DNA of 64,000 bases from Mycobacterium avium subsp. avium (lineage in GTDB: Bacteria > Actinomycetota > Actinomycetes > Mycobacteriales > Mycobacteriaceae). The notes beneath the pieces were generated by a model. The model did no database searches. It saw only the letters and a program-made list of their open reading frames with translations, and was not told the DNA's origin. The number at the start of each line of letters is the position of its first letter. Positions within the stretch are counted from its first letter, which is position 1. A program made the translations under genes and the position numbers. This document shows positions 41,719-51,675 of the stretch, piece after piece. Location of the stretch: positions 3,100,001 to 3,164,000 of the forward strand of contig NZ_CP046507.1 in NCBI RefSeq assembly GCF_009741445.1, given 5' to 3'.

Positions 41719-43358
41719 GCGCGACAACCCTGAACCGGCCCTCCGCATCGGCCTCGCCCGCGCCGCTAGGCGGTTCGCACTTCTCCGGCACGCTGCAGAT
41801 GCTGCGGCTCTACCTGCGCCGGGACCGAGTCTCGTTGCCGCTTTGGGTGTTACTGCTGTCGGTGCCGTTGTCCACGGTCTACGTCGGCAGCATCGAGAAG
41901 GTCTACCCCACCGCCGCCGCGCGGGCCGGTTTCGCCGCCTCCATCATGGCCAGCCCGGCCCAGCGCGCCCTGTACGGCCAGGTGTACAGCGACAGCCTTG
42001 GGGCCGTGGGGATTTGGAAAGCCGGAATGTTTCACGTGCTGATCGCCGTCGCGGTGATCCTCACGGTGATCCGGCACACCCGCGCGGACGAGGAAAACGG
42101 GCGCACCGAGCTGGTGGACTCCACCGCGATCGGCCGCTACGCCGGCCTGACCGCGGCGCTGACGCTGTCGTTCGCCGCCTCGATCGCCACCGGCGCGATC
42201 GGCGCGGCGGGACTGCTGGGCACCGACGTCCCGGCCGGCGGGTCGCTGGCCTTCGGCGCGGCCTTGGCCTGGTCGGGCCTGGTGTTCACCGCGGTGGCCG
42301 CGGTCACCGCGCAGCTGTCGCCCAGCGCCCGGTTCGCGCGCGGCGCCGCGTTCGCCGTCCTGGGCACCGCCTTCACCGTGCGTGCCGTCGGCGACGCCGG
42401 CCCGGGCGGCCTGTCCTGGCTGTCCCCGCTGGGCTGGTCGCTGCTGGTGAAACCGTATGCGGGCGATCGCTGGTGGGTGCTGGTGCTGCACCTGGTGACC
42501 ACGGCCGGCCTGACCGTGCTGGCCTACCGGCTGCTCGCCGGCCGCGACGTCGGCGCCGGGCTGATCGCCGAGCGCCCCGGCCCGGCCACCGCCGCGCCGC
42601 GGTTGGGCAACGCCTTCGGGCTGGCGTGGCGGCTGGACCGCGCCGCGCTGCTGTTGTGGACGGCGGGACTGGCCCTGTACGGCCTGCTGATCGGCAGCGT
42701 GGTGCACGGCATCGGCGACGAGCTGGGCGACAGCGGACAGGCGCGCGACATCGTCGCGCGGATGGGCGGCACCAGCGCTCTCGAGGACGCGTTCATCGCC
42801 GTGGCGTTCGCCATGATGGGCATGGTCGCCGCCGCGTTCGCCGTCTCGCTCACCCTGCGGTTGCACCAGGAGGAATCGAGCCAACGCGCCGAAACAGTGT
42901 TGGCCGGTGCGGTGTCGCGAACCCGTTGGCTGGCAAGTCATTTGGTGATCGCGCTGGCCGGGTCCGGGGTGGCGATGCTGGCCAGCGGAACAGTCGCCGG
43001 CCTGGTCTACGGCATCGCGGCCGGTGATGTCGGCGGCAAGCTGGCCATGGTGGTGGCCAGCGCGGCCGTCCAGCTGCCCGCGGTCTGGCTGCTGTCGGCG
43101 GTGACGGTCTGCGTCTTCGGCGTCGCGCCGCGGTTCGCCCCGGTGGCCTGGGGCGTGCTGATCGGCTTCGTCGCCCTGTATCTGATCGGGTCGCTGGCCG
43201 GGTTCTCCCAGTGGCTGCTCGACCTGGAACCGTTCGCCCACATTCCCAGAGTCGGCGCAGATTTCACCGCCGTACCCCTGTTATGGCTACTGGCCATCGA
43301 CATAGGGTTGACCATTCTCGGTGCCATGGCTTTTCGGCGCCGCGACCTACGTTGCTAG
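41715..43358 (+). CDS. ABC exporter permease, ABC-2 type (Rv1217c-like)
   Basis: A 547-residue membrane protein with about 12 predicted membrane helices in two similar halves, e.g. about 37-56, 118-140, 243-262, 301-325 and 497-540. It follows the ATPase with an ATGA overlap, the expected cognate pair. A conserved [19 protein letters not shown] loop lies between helices in the first half, and an equivalent [20 protein letters not shown] in the second half, showing an internal duplication. Confidence 0.92.
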   Translation: MSATTLNRPSASASPAPLGGSHFSGTLQMLRLYLRRDRVSLPLWVLLLSVPLSTVYVGSIEKVYPTAAARAGFAASIMASPAQRALYGQVYSDSLGAVGIWKAGMFHVLIAVAVILTVIRHTRADEENGRTELVDSTAIGRYAGLTAALTLSFAASIATGAIGAAGLLGTDVPAGGSLAFGAALAWSGLVFTAVAAVTAQLSPSARFARGAAFAVLGTAFTVRAVGDAGPGGLSWLSPLGWSLLVKPYAGDRWWVLVLHLVTTAGLTVLAYRLLAGRDVGAGLIAERPGPATAAPRLGNAFGLAWRLDRAALLLWTAGLALYGLLIGSVVHGIGDELGDSGQARDIVARMGGTSALEDAFIAVAFAMMGMVAAAFAVSLTLRLHQEESSQRAETVLAGAVSRTRWLASHLVIALAGSGVAMLASGTVAGLVYGIAAGDVGGKLAMVVASAAVQLPAVWLLSAVTVCVFGVAPRFAPVAWGVLIGFVALYLIGSLAGFSQWLLDLEPFAHIPRVGADFTAVPLLWLLAIDIGLTILGAMAFRRRDLRC

Positions 43359-43367
43359 GAGAGCGTG

Positions 43368-44042
43368 ATGAAAACCGGACTCCGGGTGACGGCGACGTCC
43401 GTCTGGGGAATTCTCTCCTGGATCTTGATCCTGTTGCTGCCGGCCGGCACGCTGCACTACTGGCAGGCCTGGGTTTTCATCGCGGTGTTCACGGTGGCGA
43501 CCATCGTGCCCGCCGCCTACCTGGCCCGCACCAACCCCGCGGCCCTGCAGCGCCGCATGCGCGCGGGCCCGCGGGCCGAACCCCGGACCGCGCAGAAGTT
43601 CATCATCACGGGCTCGTTCCTGAGCCTGTTTGCGGCGATGGTGTTCAGCGCGCTCGACCACCGGTTCGGCTGGTCGTCGGTGCCGGCCTGGCTGTCGCTG
43701 CTCGGCGACGTGCTGGTGGCGACCGGCCTCGGGATCGCCATGCTGGTGGTCATTCAAAACAGTTACGCCGCAGCGACAGTCACGGTGGAAGCCGGCCAGA
43801 CAGTGGTCTCCAGCGGGCTGTATCGATTCGTGCGTCACCCGATGTACACCGGAAACGTGATCATGATGATCGGCATCCCGCTGGCGCTCGGCTCGTACTG
43901 GGGACTGCTGTTCGTCGTCCCGGGCACCGCGCTGCTCGCGCTGCGCATCTTCGACGAGGAAAAGCTGCTGCTGCAGGAACTACCCGGATACCCCGACTAC
44001 ACCCAGAAGGTGCGCTACCGGCTGGCCCCCCACCTCTGGTAG
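43368..44042 (+). CDS. Isoprenylcysteine/phospholipid methyltransferase-like membrane protein (Rv1216c-like)
   Basis: A 224-residue protein with about five membrane helices and the PEMT/ICMT C-terminal motif GLYRFVRHPMYTGN followed by EEKLLLQELPGYPDY, which forms the SAM site in the family. TAGGAG is the ribosome-binding site for the ATG at 43368. It lies 9 nt after the efflux permease, so it is in the raaS operon. It may methylate a lipid or a small hydrophobic molecule; its connection to efflux is unknown. Confidence 0.86.
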   Translation: MKTGLRVTATSVWGILSWILILLLPAGTLHYWQAWVFIAVFTVATIVPAAYLARTNPAALQRRMRAGPRAEPRTAQKFIITGSFLSLFAAMVFSALDHRFGWSSVPAWLSLLGDVLVATGLGIAMLVVIQNSYAAATVTVEAGQTVVSSGLYRFVRHPMYTGNVIMMIGIPLALGSYWGLLFVVPGTALLALRIFDEEKLLLQELPGYPDYTQKVRYRLAPHLW

Positions 44043-44059
44043 GCGCGCCGCCGAGCGCC

Positions 44060-44065
44060 TAGGGT
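44060..44065 (+). promoter_or_regulatory. -10 box for the CocE/NonD gene
   Basis: TAGGGT ends 6 nt before the GTG at 44072; no Shine-Dalgarno. A separate leaderless transcript is likely in addition to read-through from the operon. Confidence 0.5.
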
Positions 44066-44071
44066 ATTGGC

Positions 44072-45766
44072 GTGCCGCCCACTCGGATGACCGCGCTGGA
44101 CCGTCCCTGGCGGCGCCCCGGCGCACTGCGCTACGCGCTGAACAGGATTCGCGGCGTCGCCAAACCGCCCGTCACCGTCACCGACCCACCCGCGGACCTG
44201 CACGTCGAACGGGACGTCGCCGTCCCCACCCGCGACGCAACGGTGTTGCGAATCAACGTCTTTCGCAAGGCAGACGCGGAGCCGCGACCGGTCATCCTGA
44301 GCATCCACCCGTACGGCAAGGACAGCCTGCCCAAGCGGCGGGGCAACCGGTGGACCTTTTCGGCGCAGTACCGGATACTGCGCCAGCCGCGACCGGTGAC
44401 CTTCTCGGCGCTGACCGGTTGGGAAGCGCCCGATCCCGCCTGGTGGACGGCGCAGGGCTTCGTCGTGGTGAACGCCGACTCGCGCGGCTGCGGCCGTTCG
44501 GAGGGCACCGGAAACCTGTTGTCGCACCGCGAGGCCGAGGACACCTACGACCTGGTGCAGTGGGTCGCCGGGCAGCCGTGGAGCGACGGCAACGTCGTCA
44601 TGCTGGGGGTGTCCTACCTGGCCATCAGCCAATACGCGGTCGCCGCCCTGCAGCCGCCGGCACTGCGGGCGATCTGCCCGTGGGAGGGCTTCACCGACGC
44701 CTACCGGGACCTGATGTTTCCCGGCGGCGTGCGCGAGTTGGGCTTCATCCGAATGTGGTCACGCAATGTGCGACGTGATACCCGCCAGGCCTACGACTTG
44801 CAGGACATGCAGGACCGCCACCCGCTGCGCGACGAGTTCTGGCGCTCGCTGGTGCCCGACCTGTCGGCGATCGCCGTGCCCATGCTGGTCTGTGGCAGCT
44901 TCTCCGACAACAACTTACACAGCCGCGGCTCGCTGCGCGCCTTCACGCACAGCAGCTCGACGCATGCCCGGCTCTACACCCATCGCGGCGGCAAGTGGGC
45001 GACCTTTTACGCCGAGGAGGCGCTGGCCGAACAGCTGAGCTTCTTTCGCGGTGTACTGGACGGGGCACCGGCCGCGCGCAGCGTACGCCTCGAGGTACGC
45101 GAGGACCGCGACACCGTCACGGCGGTGCGCGAGGAATCCGAATGGCCGCTGGCCCGGACCCGCTGGCGCGCACTGCATCTGGGTGACGCCGGGGTGCTGA
45201 GAACCGACCCGGCCGCACAGCCGGGCAGGGTGGCATTCGGAACACGTTCCCGCGCAGCATGTTTCACCTGGACGGTGCCCGACGACGTGGAACTGACCGG
45301 GCCGATGGCCGCCCGGCTGTGGGTGGAACTGCACGGCTGCGACGACGCGAACCTGTTCGTCGGCGTGGAGAAGTGGCGCCCCGGCCGGTTCCGCGACCGC
45401 TTCGTCGCGTTCGAAGGGTCCTACGGCTACGGCCGCGACCGGGTCAGCACCGGCTGGCAACGAGTTTCGCTGCGCGCCCTGGATTCCCGGCTGTCGCGGC
45501 CGGGACAGCCCGTCGCGGCCTGCACCGATCCGCAACCCGTCGCGGCGGGCGAGGTCGTCGCGGTCGACGTCGCGCTGGGCCCGTCGGCGACGCTGTTCCG
45601 CGCCGGCGAGCACCTGCGGCTGGTGGTCGCCGGGCGCTGGCTGTGCCCGACCAATCCGCTCACCGGCCAGATCCCGGCCGCCTACCAGAACTCGCCGCGC
45701 GGTCGCGTCAGCCTGCACTGGGGTCCGCGCCGCGACGCGCATCTGCTGATCCCCGAGATCCCCTGA
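44072..45766 (+). CDS. CocE/NonD-family hydrolase (Rv1215c-like)
   Basis: A 564-residue alpha/beta hydrolase of the X-Pro dipeptidyl-peptidase S15/cocaine-esterase group. The nucleophile is Ser181 in GVSYLAI. The N-terminal part has ADSRGCGRSEGT, and the acid and His are expected after 280. The C-terminal jelly-roll (about 340-560) ends RGRVSLHWGPRRDAHLLIPEIP, as in the family. No signal peptide. Substrate unknown; esterase or acyl-amidase activity is expected. Confidence 0.9.
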   Translation: MPPTRMTALDRPWRRPGALRYALNRIRGVAKPPVTVTDPPADLHVERDVAVPTRDATVLRINVFRKADAEPRPVILSIHPYGKDSLPKRRGNRWTFSAQYRILRQPRPVTFSALTGWEAPDPAWWTAQGFVVVNADSRGCGRSEGTGNLLSHREAEDTYDLVQWVAGQPWSDGNVVMLGVSYLAISQYAVAALQPPALRAICPWEGFTDAYRDLMFPGGVRELGFIRMWSRNVRRDTRQAYDLQDMQDRHPLRDEFWRSLVPDLSAIAVPMLVCGSFSDNNLHSRGSLRAFTHSSSTHARLYTHRGGKWATFYAEEALAEQLSFFRGVLDGAPAARSVRLEVREDRDTVTAVREESEWPLARTRWRALHLGDAGVLRTDPAAQPGRVAFGTRSRAACFTWTVPDDVELTGPMAARLWVELHGCDDANLFVGVEKWRPGRFRDRFVAFEGSYGYGRDRVSTGWQRVSLRALDSRLSRPGQPVAACTDPQPVAAGEVVAVDVALGPSATLFRAGEHLRLVVAGRWLCPTNPLTGQIPAAYQNSPRGRVSLHWGPRRDAHLLIPEIP

Positions 45767-45770
45767 GTCG

Positions 45771-45830
45771 CCGAGCAGACGCAAAACCACCCGACACGCC
45801 GAAGAATTGGGGGCTTTTGCGTCTGCTCGC
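45771..45830. repeat. Palindromic repeat, copy 3
   Basis: Arms CGAGCAGACGCAAAA (from 45772) and GGGGCTTTTGCGTCTGCTCG (ending 45829). This is a diverged copy of the element at 23846 and 24894, with a different centre. It lies between convergent CocE and glgC genes and is a good candidate bidirectional terminator. Confidence 0.75.
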
Positions 45831-45845
45831 GATGCGATGGCGACC

Positions 45846-47060
45846 TTAGATCCAGACGCCCTTGCCCACCGCGACCACGCCGCCGGCGCTGATGGCGAAG
45901 CGCTCCCGGTCTCTTTCCAGGTCCACCCCGACCATCTCGCCGGGCCCGACGACCACGTTCTTGTCCAGGATGGCGTGGCGCACCACCGCGCCGCGCCCCA
46001 CCCGCGCACCGGGCATGATCACGCTGCCCTCCACGATCGCCCCGTCGTCGACCACCACGTTGGACGACAGCACCGAGTTGCGCACCGAGGCCGCCGAGAT
46101 GATGCTGCCCGCACCCACCACCGACTCCTGCGCGGAGCCGCCGTTGACGAACTTGGCCGGGGCCAGGTTCTCCGACTCGCCGCGAATCGGCCAGCGCTTG
46201 TTGTACAGGTTGAACACCGGATGCACCGACACCAGGTCCATGTGCGCGTCGTAGAACGCGTCCAGCGTCCCGACGTCGCGCCAGTAGCCCCGGTCCCGGT
46301 CGGTGGCGCCGGGCACCTCGTTGTCGCTGAAGTCGTAGACCGCGGCCATCCCGTCGTCGACCAGCCGCGGGATGATGTCACCGCCCATGTCGTGATCGGA
46401 ATGGTCATCGTCGGCGTCGGCGCGGATCGCGTCGATCAGCACCTTGGTGGTGAAAATGTAGTTGCCCATCGACACGAACGTCGTCTCGGGATCGTCCGGG
46501 GTGCCCGGCGGATCCAGCGGCTTCTCCACGAACTTGCGGATGCGGCCCGACTCGTCGGAGTCGATGCAGCCGAAGGCGGTGGCCTCGCTGCGCGGCACCC
46601 GGATGCCGGCCACCGTCGCGCCGGCCCCGCTGTCGATGTGGAACCGAACCATCTGCTCGGGGTCCATCCGGTACACGTGGTCGGCGCCGAAAACCACGAT
46701 GTAGTCGGGGTCTTCGTCGTAGATCAAATTCAGCGACTGGTAGATCGCGTCGGCCGAGCCGGTGTACCAGCGCGGGCCGAGCCGCTGCTGGGCCGGCACC
46801 GGGGTGATGTACTCGCCGGCCAGGCCGCTCAACCGCCAGTTCTGCGAGATGTGACGGTCCAGTGAATGCGACTTGTACTGCGTGAGAACACAGATCCGCA
46901 AATAGCGGGCGTTGACGAGGTTGGACAGCACGAAGTCGATCAGCCGATAGGCGCCCCCGAAGGGAACCGCGGGTTTGGCGCGATCCGCGGTCAGCGGATA
47001 CAGCCGCTTGCCCTCACCGCCGGCCAGGACGATGCCCAGCACGTGTGGTGCTTCCCTCAT
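45846..47060 (-). CDS. glgC: Glucose-1-phosphate adenylyltransferase
   Basis: A 404-residue enzyme that makes ADP-glucose for alpha-glucan and maltose-1-phosphate synthesis. The N-terminal [23 protein letters not shown] is the nucleotide and regulator site; HVYRMD and the following [12 protein letters not shown] mark the sugar-phosphate region. The C-terminal left-handed beta-helix contains repeated hexapeptides ([21 protein letters not shown]). Length equals that of the mycobacterial family with the ATG at 47060. Divergent from glgA across 171 nt. Confidence 0.96.
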   Translation of the reverse strand: MREAPHVLGIVLAGGEGKRLYPLTADRAKPAVPFGGAYRLIDFVLSNLVNARYLRICVLTQYKSHSLDRHISQNWRLSGLAGEYITPVPAQQRLGPRWYTGSADAIYQSLNLIYDEDPDYIVVFGADHVYRMDPEQMVRFHIDSGAGATVAGIRVPRSEATAFGCIDSDESGRIRKFVEKPLDPPGTPDDPETTFVSMGNYIFTTKVLIDAIRADADDDHSDHDMGGDIIPRLVDDGMAAVYDFSDNEVPGATDRDRGYWRDVGTLDAFYDAHMDLVSVHPVFNLYNKRWPIRGESENLAPAKFVNGGSAQESVVGAGSIISAASVRNSVLSSNVVVDDGAIVEGSVIMPGARVGRGAVVRHAILDKNVVVGPGEMVGVDLERDRERFAISAGGVVAVGKGVWI

Positions 47061-47219
47061 GGCTTCAAACCTATCGGCCGCGGCAAAGCGCTGCCAGGGG
47101 GAACGGGCTATTGGCGATGTTCTGTGCGGCTGTCCGTCAAGGTAATTGGCCGCGCCGGCAAACGGATCACTGGCGAAAGTGGGCCCCGGCCCGACTCGCG
47201 GGCCCCGCCGCATCCGAAC

Positions 47220-47225
47220 TACGGT
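47220..47225 (+). promoter_or_regulatory. -10 box for leaderless glgA
   Basis: TACGGT ends 6 nt before the ATG at 47232, with no Shine-Dalgarno. The glgC-side promoter in the same 171-nt gap could not be fixed. Confidence 0.5.
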
Positions 47226-47231
47226 GCGGGT

Positions 47232-48403
47232 ATGCGGGTGGCGATGATGACGCGGGAATACCCACCGGAGGTCTACGGAGGGGCGGGGGTACACGTCACC
47301 GAACTCGTCACCCAGCTGCGCCGGCTGTGCGCGGTGGACGTGCACTGCATGGGCGCTCTACGCCCGGGCGCCGCCGGGGTGCAGGTGCACCAGCCCGACC
47401 CGCGGCTGCAGGGCGCCAACCCGGCGCTGTCGACCCTGTCCGCCGACCTGATGATGGCCAACGCCGCCGCGCAGGCCAGCGTCGTGCACTCACACACCTG
47501 GTACACCGGCATGGCCGGGCATCTGGCCGCGCTGCTGCACGACATCCCGCACGTGCTGACCGCGCATTCGCTCGAGCCGCTGCGCCCGTGGAAGGCCGAG
47601 CAGCTGGGCGGGGGCTACCGGATCTCGACCTGGGTCGAGCACACCGCGGTGCTGGCCGCCCACGCCGTGATCGCGGTCAGCTCCGCGATGCGCGAGGACA
47701 TCCTGCGGGTCTACCCGGCACTGGATCCCAGTGCGGTGCACGTCATCCGCAACGGCGTCGACACCGACGTCTGGTATCCCGCCGGCCCGATGCAGACCGG
47801 ATCGATGCTGGCCGAACTGGGCGTCGACCCGGCCCGGCCCCTGGTGGTGTTCGTGGGCCGGATCACCCGGCAGAAGGGGCTCGCGCATCTGGTGGCGGCC
47901 GCGCACCGGTTCAGCCCCGAGGCGCAGGTGCTGCTGTGCGCCGGCGCGCCGGACACCCCCGAGATCGCCGACGAGATCCGGACGCGGTGGCCGCCCTGGC
48001 CCGCGGCCGCACCGGCGTGTTCTGGATCCGGGAAATGCTTCCCATCGGGGAACTACGCGAAATACTGTCGGCCGCATCGGTTTTCGTGTGCCCTTCGGTG
48101 TACGAGCCGTTGGGCATCGTGAACCTGGAGGCGATGGCCTGCGCAGCGCCGGTGGTGGCCTCCGACGTCGGCGGCATCCCGGAGGTGGTCGCCGACGGGG
48201 TCACCGGCTCGCTGGTGCATTACGACCCGCGCGACCCGGCGGGCTATCAGGCCGGATTGGCCGACGCGGTCAACGAGCTCATCGCCGACCGGGAAAAGGC
48301 GCAGCGCTACGGCAGGGCAGGACGCCAGCGCTGCGTCGAGGAGTTCTCCTGGGCCCACGTCGCCGAGCAGACCCTGGAGATCTATCGGAAAGTGTGTGCA
48401 TAG
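47232..48403 (+). pseudogene. glgA: Glycosyltransferase GlgA (GlgM, maltose-1-phosphate synthase), frameshifted
   Basis: A GT-B glycosyltransferase that uses ADP-glucose; the M. tuberculosis homologue makes maltose-1-phosphate for glucan. From the ATG at 47232 the frame reads well ([40 protein letters not shown]) to EIADEIR at about 47981. The homologous continuation AVAALARGRTGVFWIREMLPI and the donor motif VYEPLGIVNLEAMA are in another frame until the stop at 48403. One base is missing near 47980-47981 (GG where GGG restores the frame to 390 residues). As written, the protein ends out of frame near 48122 and lacks the catalytic C-domain. Real mutation or sequencing error cannot be told from here. 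Confidence 0.88.
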
Positions 48404-48432
48404 CGCCGCCGACATTGGTCCGGCGGCACGCT

Positions 48433-48606
48433 CTAGCTGGAGCTCGTGACGCCCTTGAGTTCGTCACGGAGGGCGGCGGCTTCGTCGGGTGTCAGCTCGA
48501 CGACCAGTCGACCGCCTCCTTCAAGTGGTACCCGCATCACGATGCCGCGCCCCTCCTTTGTCGCTTCGAGAGGACCGTCTCCGGTCCGGGGCTTCATCGC
48601 CGCCAT
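48433..48606 (-). CDS. DUF3117 small protein (Rv1211-like)
   Basis: A 57-residue protein, MAAMKPRTGDGPLEATKEG at the start and LVVELTPDEAAALRDELKG near the end. It is one of the most conserved small proteins of actinobacteria, of unknown function. The start at 48606 has GGAGGGAG 7 nt upstream; a longer frame from 48666 has no such site. It lies between glgA and the 3-methyladenine glycosylase with no clear operon partner. Confidence 0.85.
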   Translation of the reverse strand: MAAMKPRTGDGPLEATKEGRGIVMRVPLEGGGRLVVELTPDEAAALRDELKGVTSSS

Positions 48607-48772
48607 CGAGTGCTCCCTCCAGGTTCGAGCTGGCCCGCCCTTGCGAGCCTGGTCGGCGCCGGGCACGCCCCGCCAGCGAACTTCCAGCCATGCCCGGCAT
48701 CGAACTGCCTAATCACCCCTCTATTGTTCCCTATCCAGGTCACCACTTGTGCAAAGACCCACATCTGTGTTC

Positions 48773-49354
48773 TCAGCGCACCGCCGCGGGCACCCAGCAA
48801 CCGCGAATATGGTCGTCGACCATGCCGGTCGCCTGCATCAGCGCATAGGCGGTGGTCGGCCCGACGAAGCGGAAGCCGCGCCGCTTGAGTTCACCGGCCA
48901 TGGCCGTCGATTCGGCAGTGGCCGAGGGTATTTCGGACGCGTCGGCCGGCCGGGACCGGGGCGCCGGCGCGAACGACCACAGCAGCTCGGCCAGCTGCGT
49001 GGCGCCACCCAGCTCGGCGGCCGCGCGCGCGTTGGCGATGGTGGCCTCGATCTTGGCGCGGTTGCGCACGATTCCGGGATCGGCCATCAGCCGTTGCACG
49101 TCGGCGTCGGTGTACCCGGCGACGGCGTCGATGTCGAAACCGGAGAACGCGCGGCGGAAGTTCTCCCGCTTGCGCAGGATGGTCAGCCACGACAGCCCGC
49201 TCTGGAAGGCCTCCAGGCTCATCCGCTCGAACAGGGCCACCCCGTCGCGCACGGTTTGGCCCCATTCCCGGTCGTGGTAGTCGCGGTACAGCTCGAAATC
49301 GGGCCCGGACCGCGCGGTGGCCCAGCCGCAGCGGATCGGCTCGTCGTCACTCAC
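48773..49354 (-). CDS. tagA: DNA-3-methyladenine glycosylase I
   Basis: A 193-residue base-excision enzyme. The N-terminus has RCGWA (zinc Cys), YRDYHDREWG (zinc His and base-pocket residues) and LEAFQSGLSWLTILRKRENFRRAF with the catalytic-pocket Glu. The late FVGPTTAYALMQATGMVDDHIRGC supplies the remaining zinc ligands. It removes alkylated adenine from DNA. GTG start; it is 2 nt behind the Rv1209-like gene, so probably co-transcribed with it. Confidence 0.94.
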   Translation of the reverse strand: MSDDEPIRCGWATARSGPDFELYRDYHDREWGQTVRDGVALFERMSLEAFQSGLSWLTILRKRENFRRAFSGFDIDAVAGYTDADVQRLMADPGIVRNRAKIEATIANARAAAELGGATQLAELLWSFAPAPRSRPADASEIPSATAESTAMAGELKRRGFRFVGPTTAYALMQATGMVDDHIRGCWVPAAVR

Positions 49355-49356
49355 AT

Positions 49357-49707
49357 TCAGTCCTGACGATCCGCGCCGTCGTCGGGTTCCGCGGATTGGC
49401 CCCCGGTCTGCTGTTCGCCCGCCGCCGCGTGGGCGGCCGCCAGCTGGCCGCGCAGCGCCTCGAGCTCGCGGGCGAGCCGGTCCAGCACCCAGTCGACCTC
49501 GCTGGTCTTGTATCCGCGCAGCACCTGGGTGAACTTGACGGCGTCGACGTCCGACCCGGTCACCCCGTAGGCGGGCAGCACCGTCGCCGTCGTCCCCCGG
49601 GGCAGGGGCGGCAGCTGCTCACCGCGACCGAACAGCAGGCTGGCCGCGCCGAACAGGACGATCGCCACCAGCACCAGGACCACCAGGTACAGCAACACCA
49701 ACGCCAC
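49357..49707 (-). CDS. DivIVA-domain membrane protein (Rv1209-like)
   Basis: A 116-residue protein with an N-terminal membrane helix (about 4-27), a short linker with LPRGTTATVLP, then a DivIVA-like segment FTQVLRGYKTSEVDWVLDRLARELEALRGQL that should form a coiled coil. Homologues are thought to bind curved or growing membrane areas; no function is established to my knowledge. GTG start. It follows gpgS by 51 nt. Confidence 0.82.
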   Translation of the reverse strand: MALVLLYLVVLVLVAIVLFGAASLLFGRGEQLPPLPRGTTATVLPAYGVTGSDVDAVKFTQVLRGYKTSEVDWVLDRLARELEALRGQLAAAHAAAGEQQTGGQSAEPDDGADRQD

Positions 49708-49758
49708 GTGATCGATACTGCCCTATCGGGCCGACAGCGCCGCCGTCCCGGTCGCCGG

Positions 49759-50748
49759 TCAGCGGGGCCGGATCGCCTGCATGGGCGGCCGGTCGGCCAG
49801 CGACACCGGCCAGGTGTGCTGGGTGTAGCTCTGTCCCTCCGGCCCGTCGGCCACGAACTGGGTGAGCCCCACCCCGGAGTCGGGGATGCCGCAGCGCGAC
49901 AGCAGGGTCGCGATGACCTGGCGGCTCATCGCGCCCAGCTCGGCCAGCGGCCGGTTGCGGTGCTCCCGCACCCCCAGGTTGACCTGGGCGATCGCGTCCA
50001 GGCCCAGCCGGTCGAAGGTGTCCACCAGCAGCCCGATCTCCACGCCGTAGCCCGGGGCGAACGGCACCGAGGTGAGCAGCTCACGGGTGGCCGCGTATTC
50101 GCCGCCCAGCGGCTGCAGGATGCAGCCCAGTTCCGGGCGCAGCGCGGCGAGCAGCGGCCGGGCCACCAGCTCGGTGACCCGCCCGCCCCCGGTCGCGCCC
50201 GCGCCGCCGCCGGCGTCGCCGACGTTCAGCGGCCGCCGGTAGAAGCTCTTGACCAGGTGCACGCCGTCCCCCGTGAGCAGCGGCCCGACCAGCCACGGCA
50301 CGAACATCGGGTGCGGGTTGATCAGGTCGGAGTCGACGAACACCACGATGTCGCCGCGGCTGGCGGCCAGCGAACGCCACAGCGCCTCGCCCTTGCCCGG
50401 CCGGATCGGCACCTCGGGCAGCGCCTGTTCGCGGCTGACGACGCGGGCGCCGGCGGCGACGGCGCGGATCTCGGTGTCGTCGGTGGAGCCCGAATCCAGC
50501 ACGATCAGCTCGTCGACCAAACCGTCCACCAGCGGCGAGATGCTGTCGATCACCGACCCGATGGTGTCTTCCTCGTCGAGGGCGGGCAGCACCACCGAGA
50601 TGGTCCGGCCGGCCTTGGCGGCCTCCAGCTCGGCGACCGTCCAGCCGGGGCGGTTCCAGCTGCGGTCGGCCAGCCAGGTGTCGCCGGGCCGGGTGTCGCG
50701 CAGCCCGTCGCCCGCCAGCTCCCCGGCGACCAGGTCGGACGTCGTCAT
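49759..50748 (-). CDS. gpgS: Glucosyl-3-phosphoglycerate synthase
   Basis: A 329-residue GT81 retaining glycosyltransferase. Sugar-nucleotide site SVVLPALDEEDTI near 48; metal motif FVDSDL (DSD) near 130; acceptor region KSFYRRP and TGGGRVTELVARPLL. It transfers glucose to 3-phosphoglycerate, the first step of glucosylglycerate and methylglucose lipopolysaccharide synthesis (family knowledge). The ATG overlaps the folP2 stop as ATGA. Confidence 0.95.
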   Translation of the reverse strand: MTTSDLVAGELAGDGLRDTRPGDTWLADRSWNRPGWTVAELEAAKAGRTISVVLPALDEEDTIGSVIDSISPLVDGLVDELIVLDSGSTDDTEIRAVAAGARVVSREQALPEVPIRPGKGEALWRSLAASRGDIVVFVDSDLINPHPMFVPWLVGPLLTGDGVHLVKSFYRRPLNVGDAGGGAGATGGGRVTELVARPLLAALRPELGCILQPLGGEYAATRELLTSVPFAPGYGVEIGLLVDTFDRLGLDAIAQVNLGVREHRNRPLAELGAMSRQVIATLLSRCGIPDSGVGLTQFVADGPEGQSYTQHTWPVSLADRPPMQAIRPR

Positions 50749-51620
50749 GCGAGCCCCCTCACCGTGCGCGTGGGCGGGCGGGTGCCCTGGATCGAGGCCA
50801 CCATTTCCAGCACCCGGCGGGTGGGCGCGACCTCGTGCACCCGAAACATCCGGGCGCCGGCGGCCGCCGCCAGCGCGGTGGCCGCCAACGTTCCCTCCAG
50901 CCGCTCGGTCAATTCCACACCCAGAGTCTCCCCGACGAAGTCCTTGTTGCTCAAAGCCATCAGCACGGGCCATCCGGTGTTAACAAGATCGCCGACGTGC
51001 CGCAACAACAGCAGGCCGTGGAAGGTGTTCTTGCCGAAGTCGTGGGTGGGGTCGATCAGCACCCGGTCGGGGGCCACGCCGCAGCCGACCGCCCGCTCGG
51101 CGGCCGCCGTGACCTGGGCGATCACGTCGTCGACCACGCCGCGGGTGCTGGTTCCGTAGCTCACCCGGAACGGGCGGGTGCGCGGCAGCGCGTTGCCGGT
51201 GTGCGAGCACACCAGGCCCGCCCCGAACTCCGCGGCCACCTCCGGCAGCGCCGGGTCGACGCCGCCCCAGGTGTCGTTGATCAGGTCCGCGCCGGCCGCG
51301 CAGGCCACCTTGGCCACCTCGGCACGCCAGGTGTCGGCGCTGATCAGCTGGTCCGGGTAGGCGCCGCGCAGCCATTCGATGAACGGCACCAGCCGGGCGA
51401 TCTCGGTGTCGGCGTCGACGTCCTGGCCGGGCCCGGCCTTGACGCCGCCGACGTCGATGACGTCGGCGCCCTCGGCCACCGCCCGGTGCACGGCCGCCCG
51501 GGCGGCGTCGTCGCTGAAGGTGGCGCCCCGGTCGTAGAACGAGTCCGGGGTGCGGTTGATGATCGCCATGATCAGCGCGCGATCACCGGCGACCGGACGC
51601 CCGCAGAACGTCGATTGCAC
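50745..51620 (-). CDS. folP2: Dihydropteroate synthase homologue FolP2
   Basis: A 291-residue TIM-barrel protein like dihydropteroate synthase, with IINRTPDSFYDRGATF, DVGGVKAGPG, SADTWRAEVA and LIDPTHDFGKNTFHGL. In M. tuberculosis the homologue is not thought to be the main folate enzyme and lacks proven activity (established knowledge as I recall). The GTG at 51620 gives a shorter N-terminus than that homologue. It is coupled to gpgS and downstream of fadD6 (55-nt gap). Confidence 0.92.
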   Translation of the reverse strand: MQSTFCGRPVAGDRALIMAIINRTPDSFYDRGATFSDDAARAAVHRAVAEGADVIDVGGVKAGPGQDVDADTEIARLVPFIEWLRGAYPDQLISADTWRAEVAKVACAAGADLINDTWGGVDPALPEVAAEFGAGLVCSHTGNALPRTRPFRVSYGTSTRGVVDDVIAQVTAAAERAVGCGVAPDRVLIDPTHDFGKNTFHGLLLLRHVGDLVNTGWPVLMALSNKDFVGETLGVELTERLEGTLAATALAAAAGARMFRVHEVAPTRRVLEMVASIQGTRPPTRTVRGLA

Positions 51621-51675
51621 GGGTCTATGGTGCCTGGTCGGCCGAGGGCGCGCAGGGCCAGGTCGCACCGCCGCC

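Noticed and set aside
48433-48666. Longer 77-residue form of the DUF3117 protein
   Set aside because: The extra N-terminal residues are not family-like and the start at 48606 has a strong Shine-Dalgarno site.
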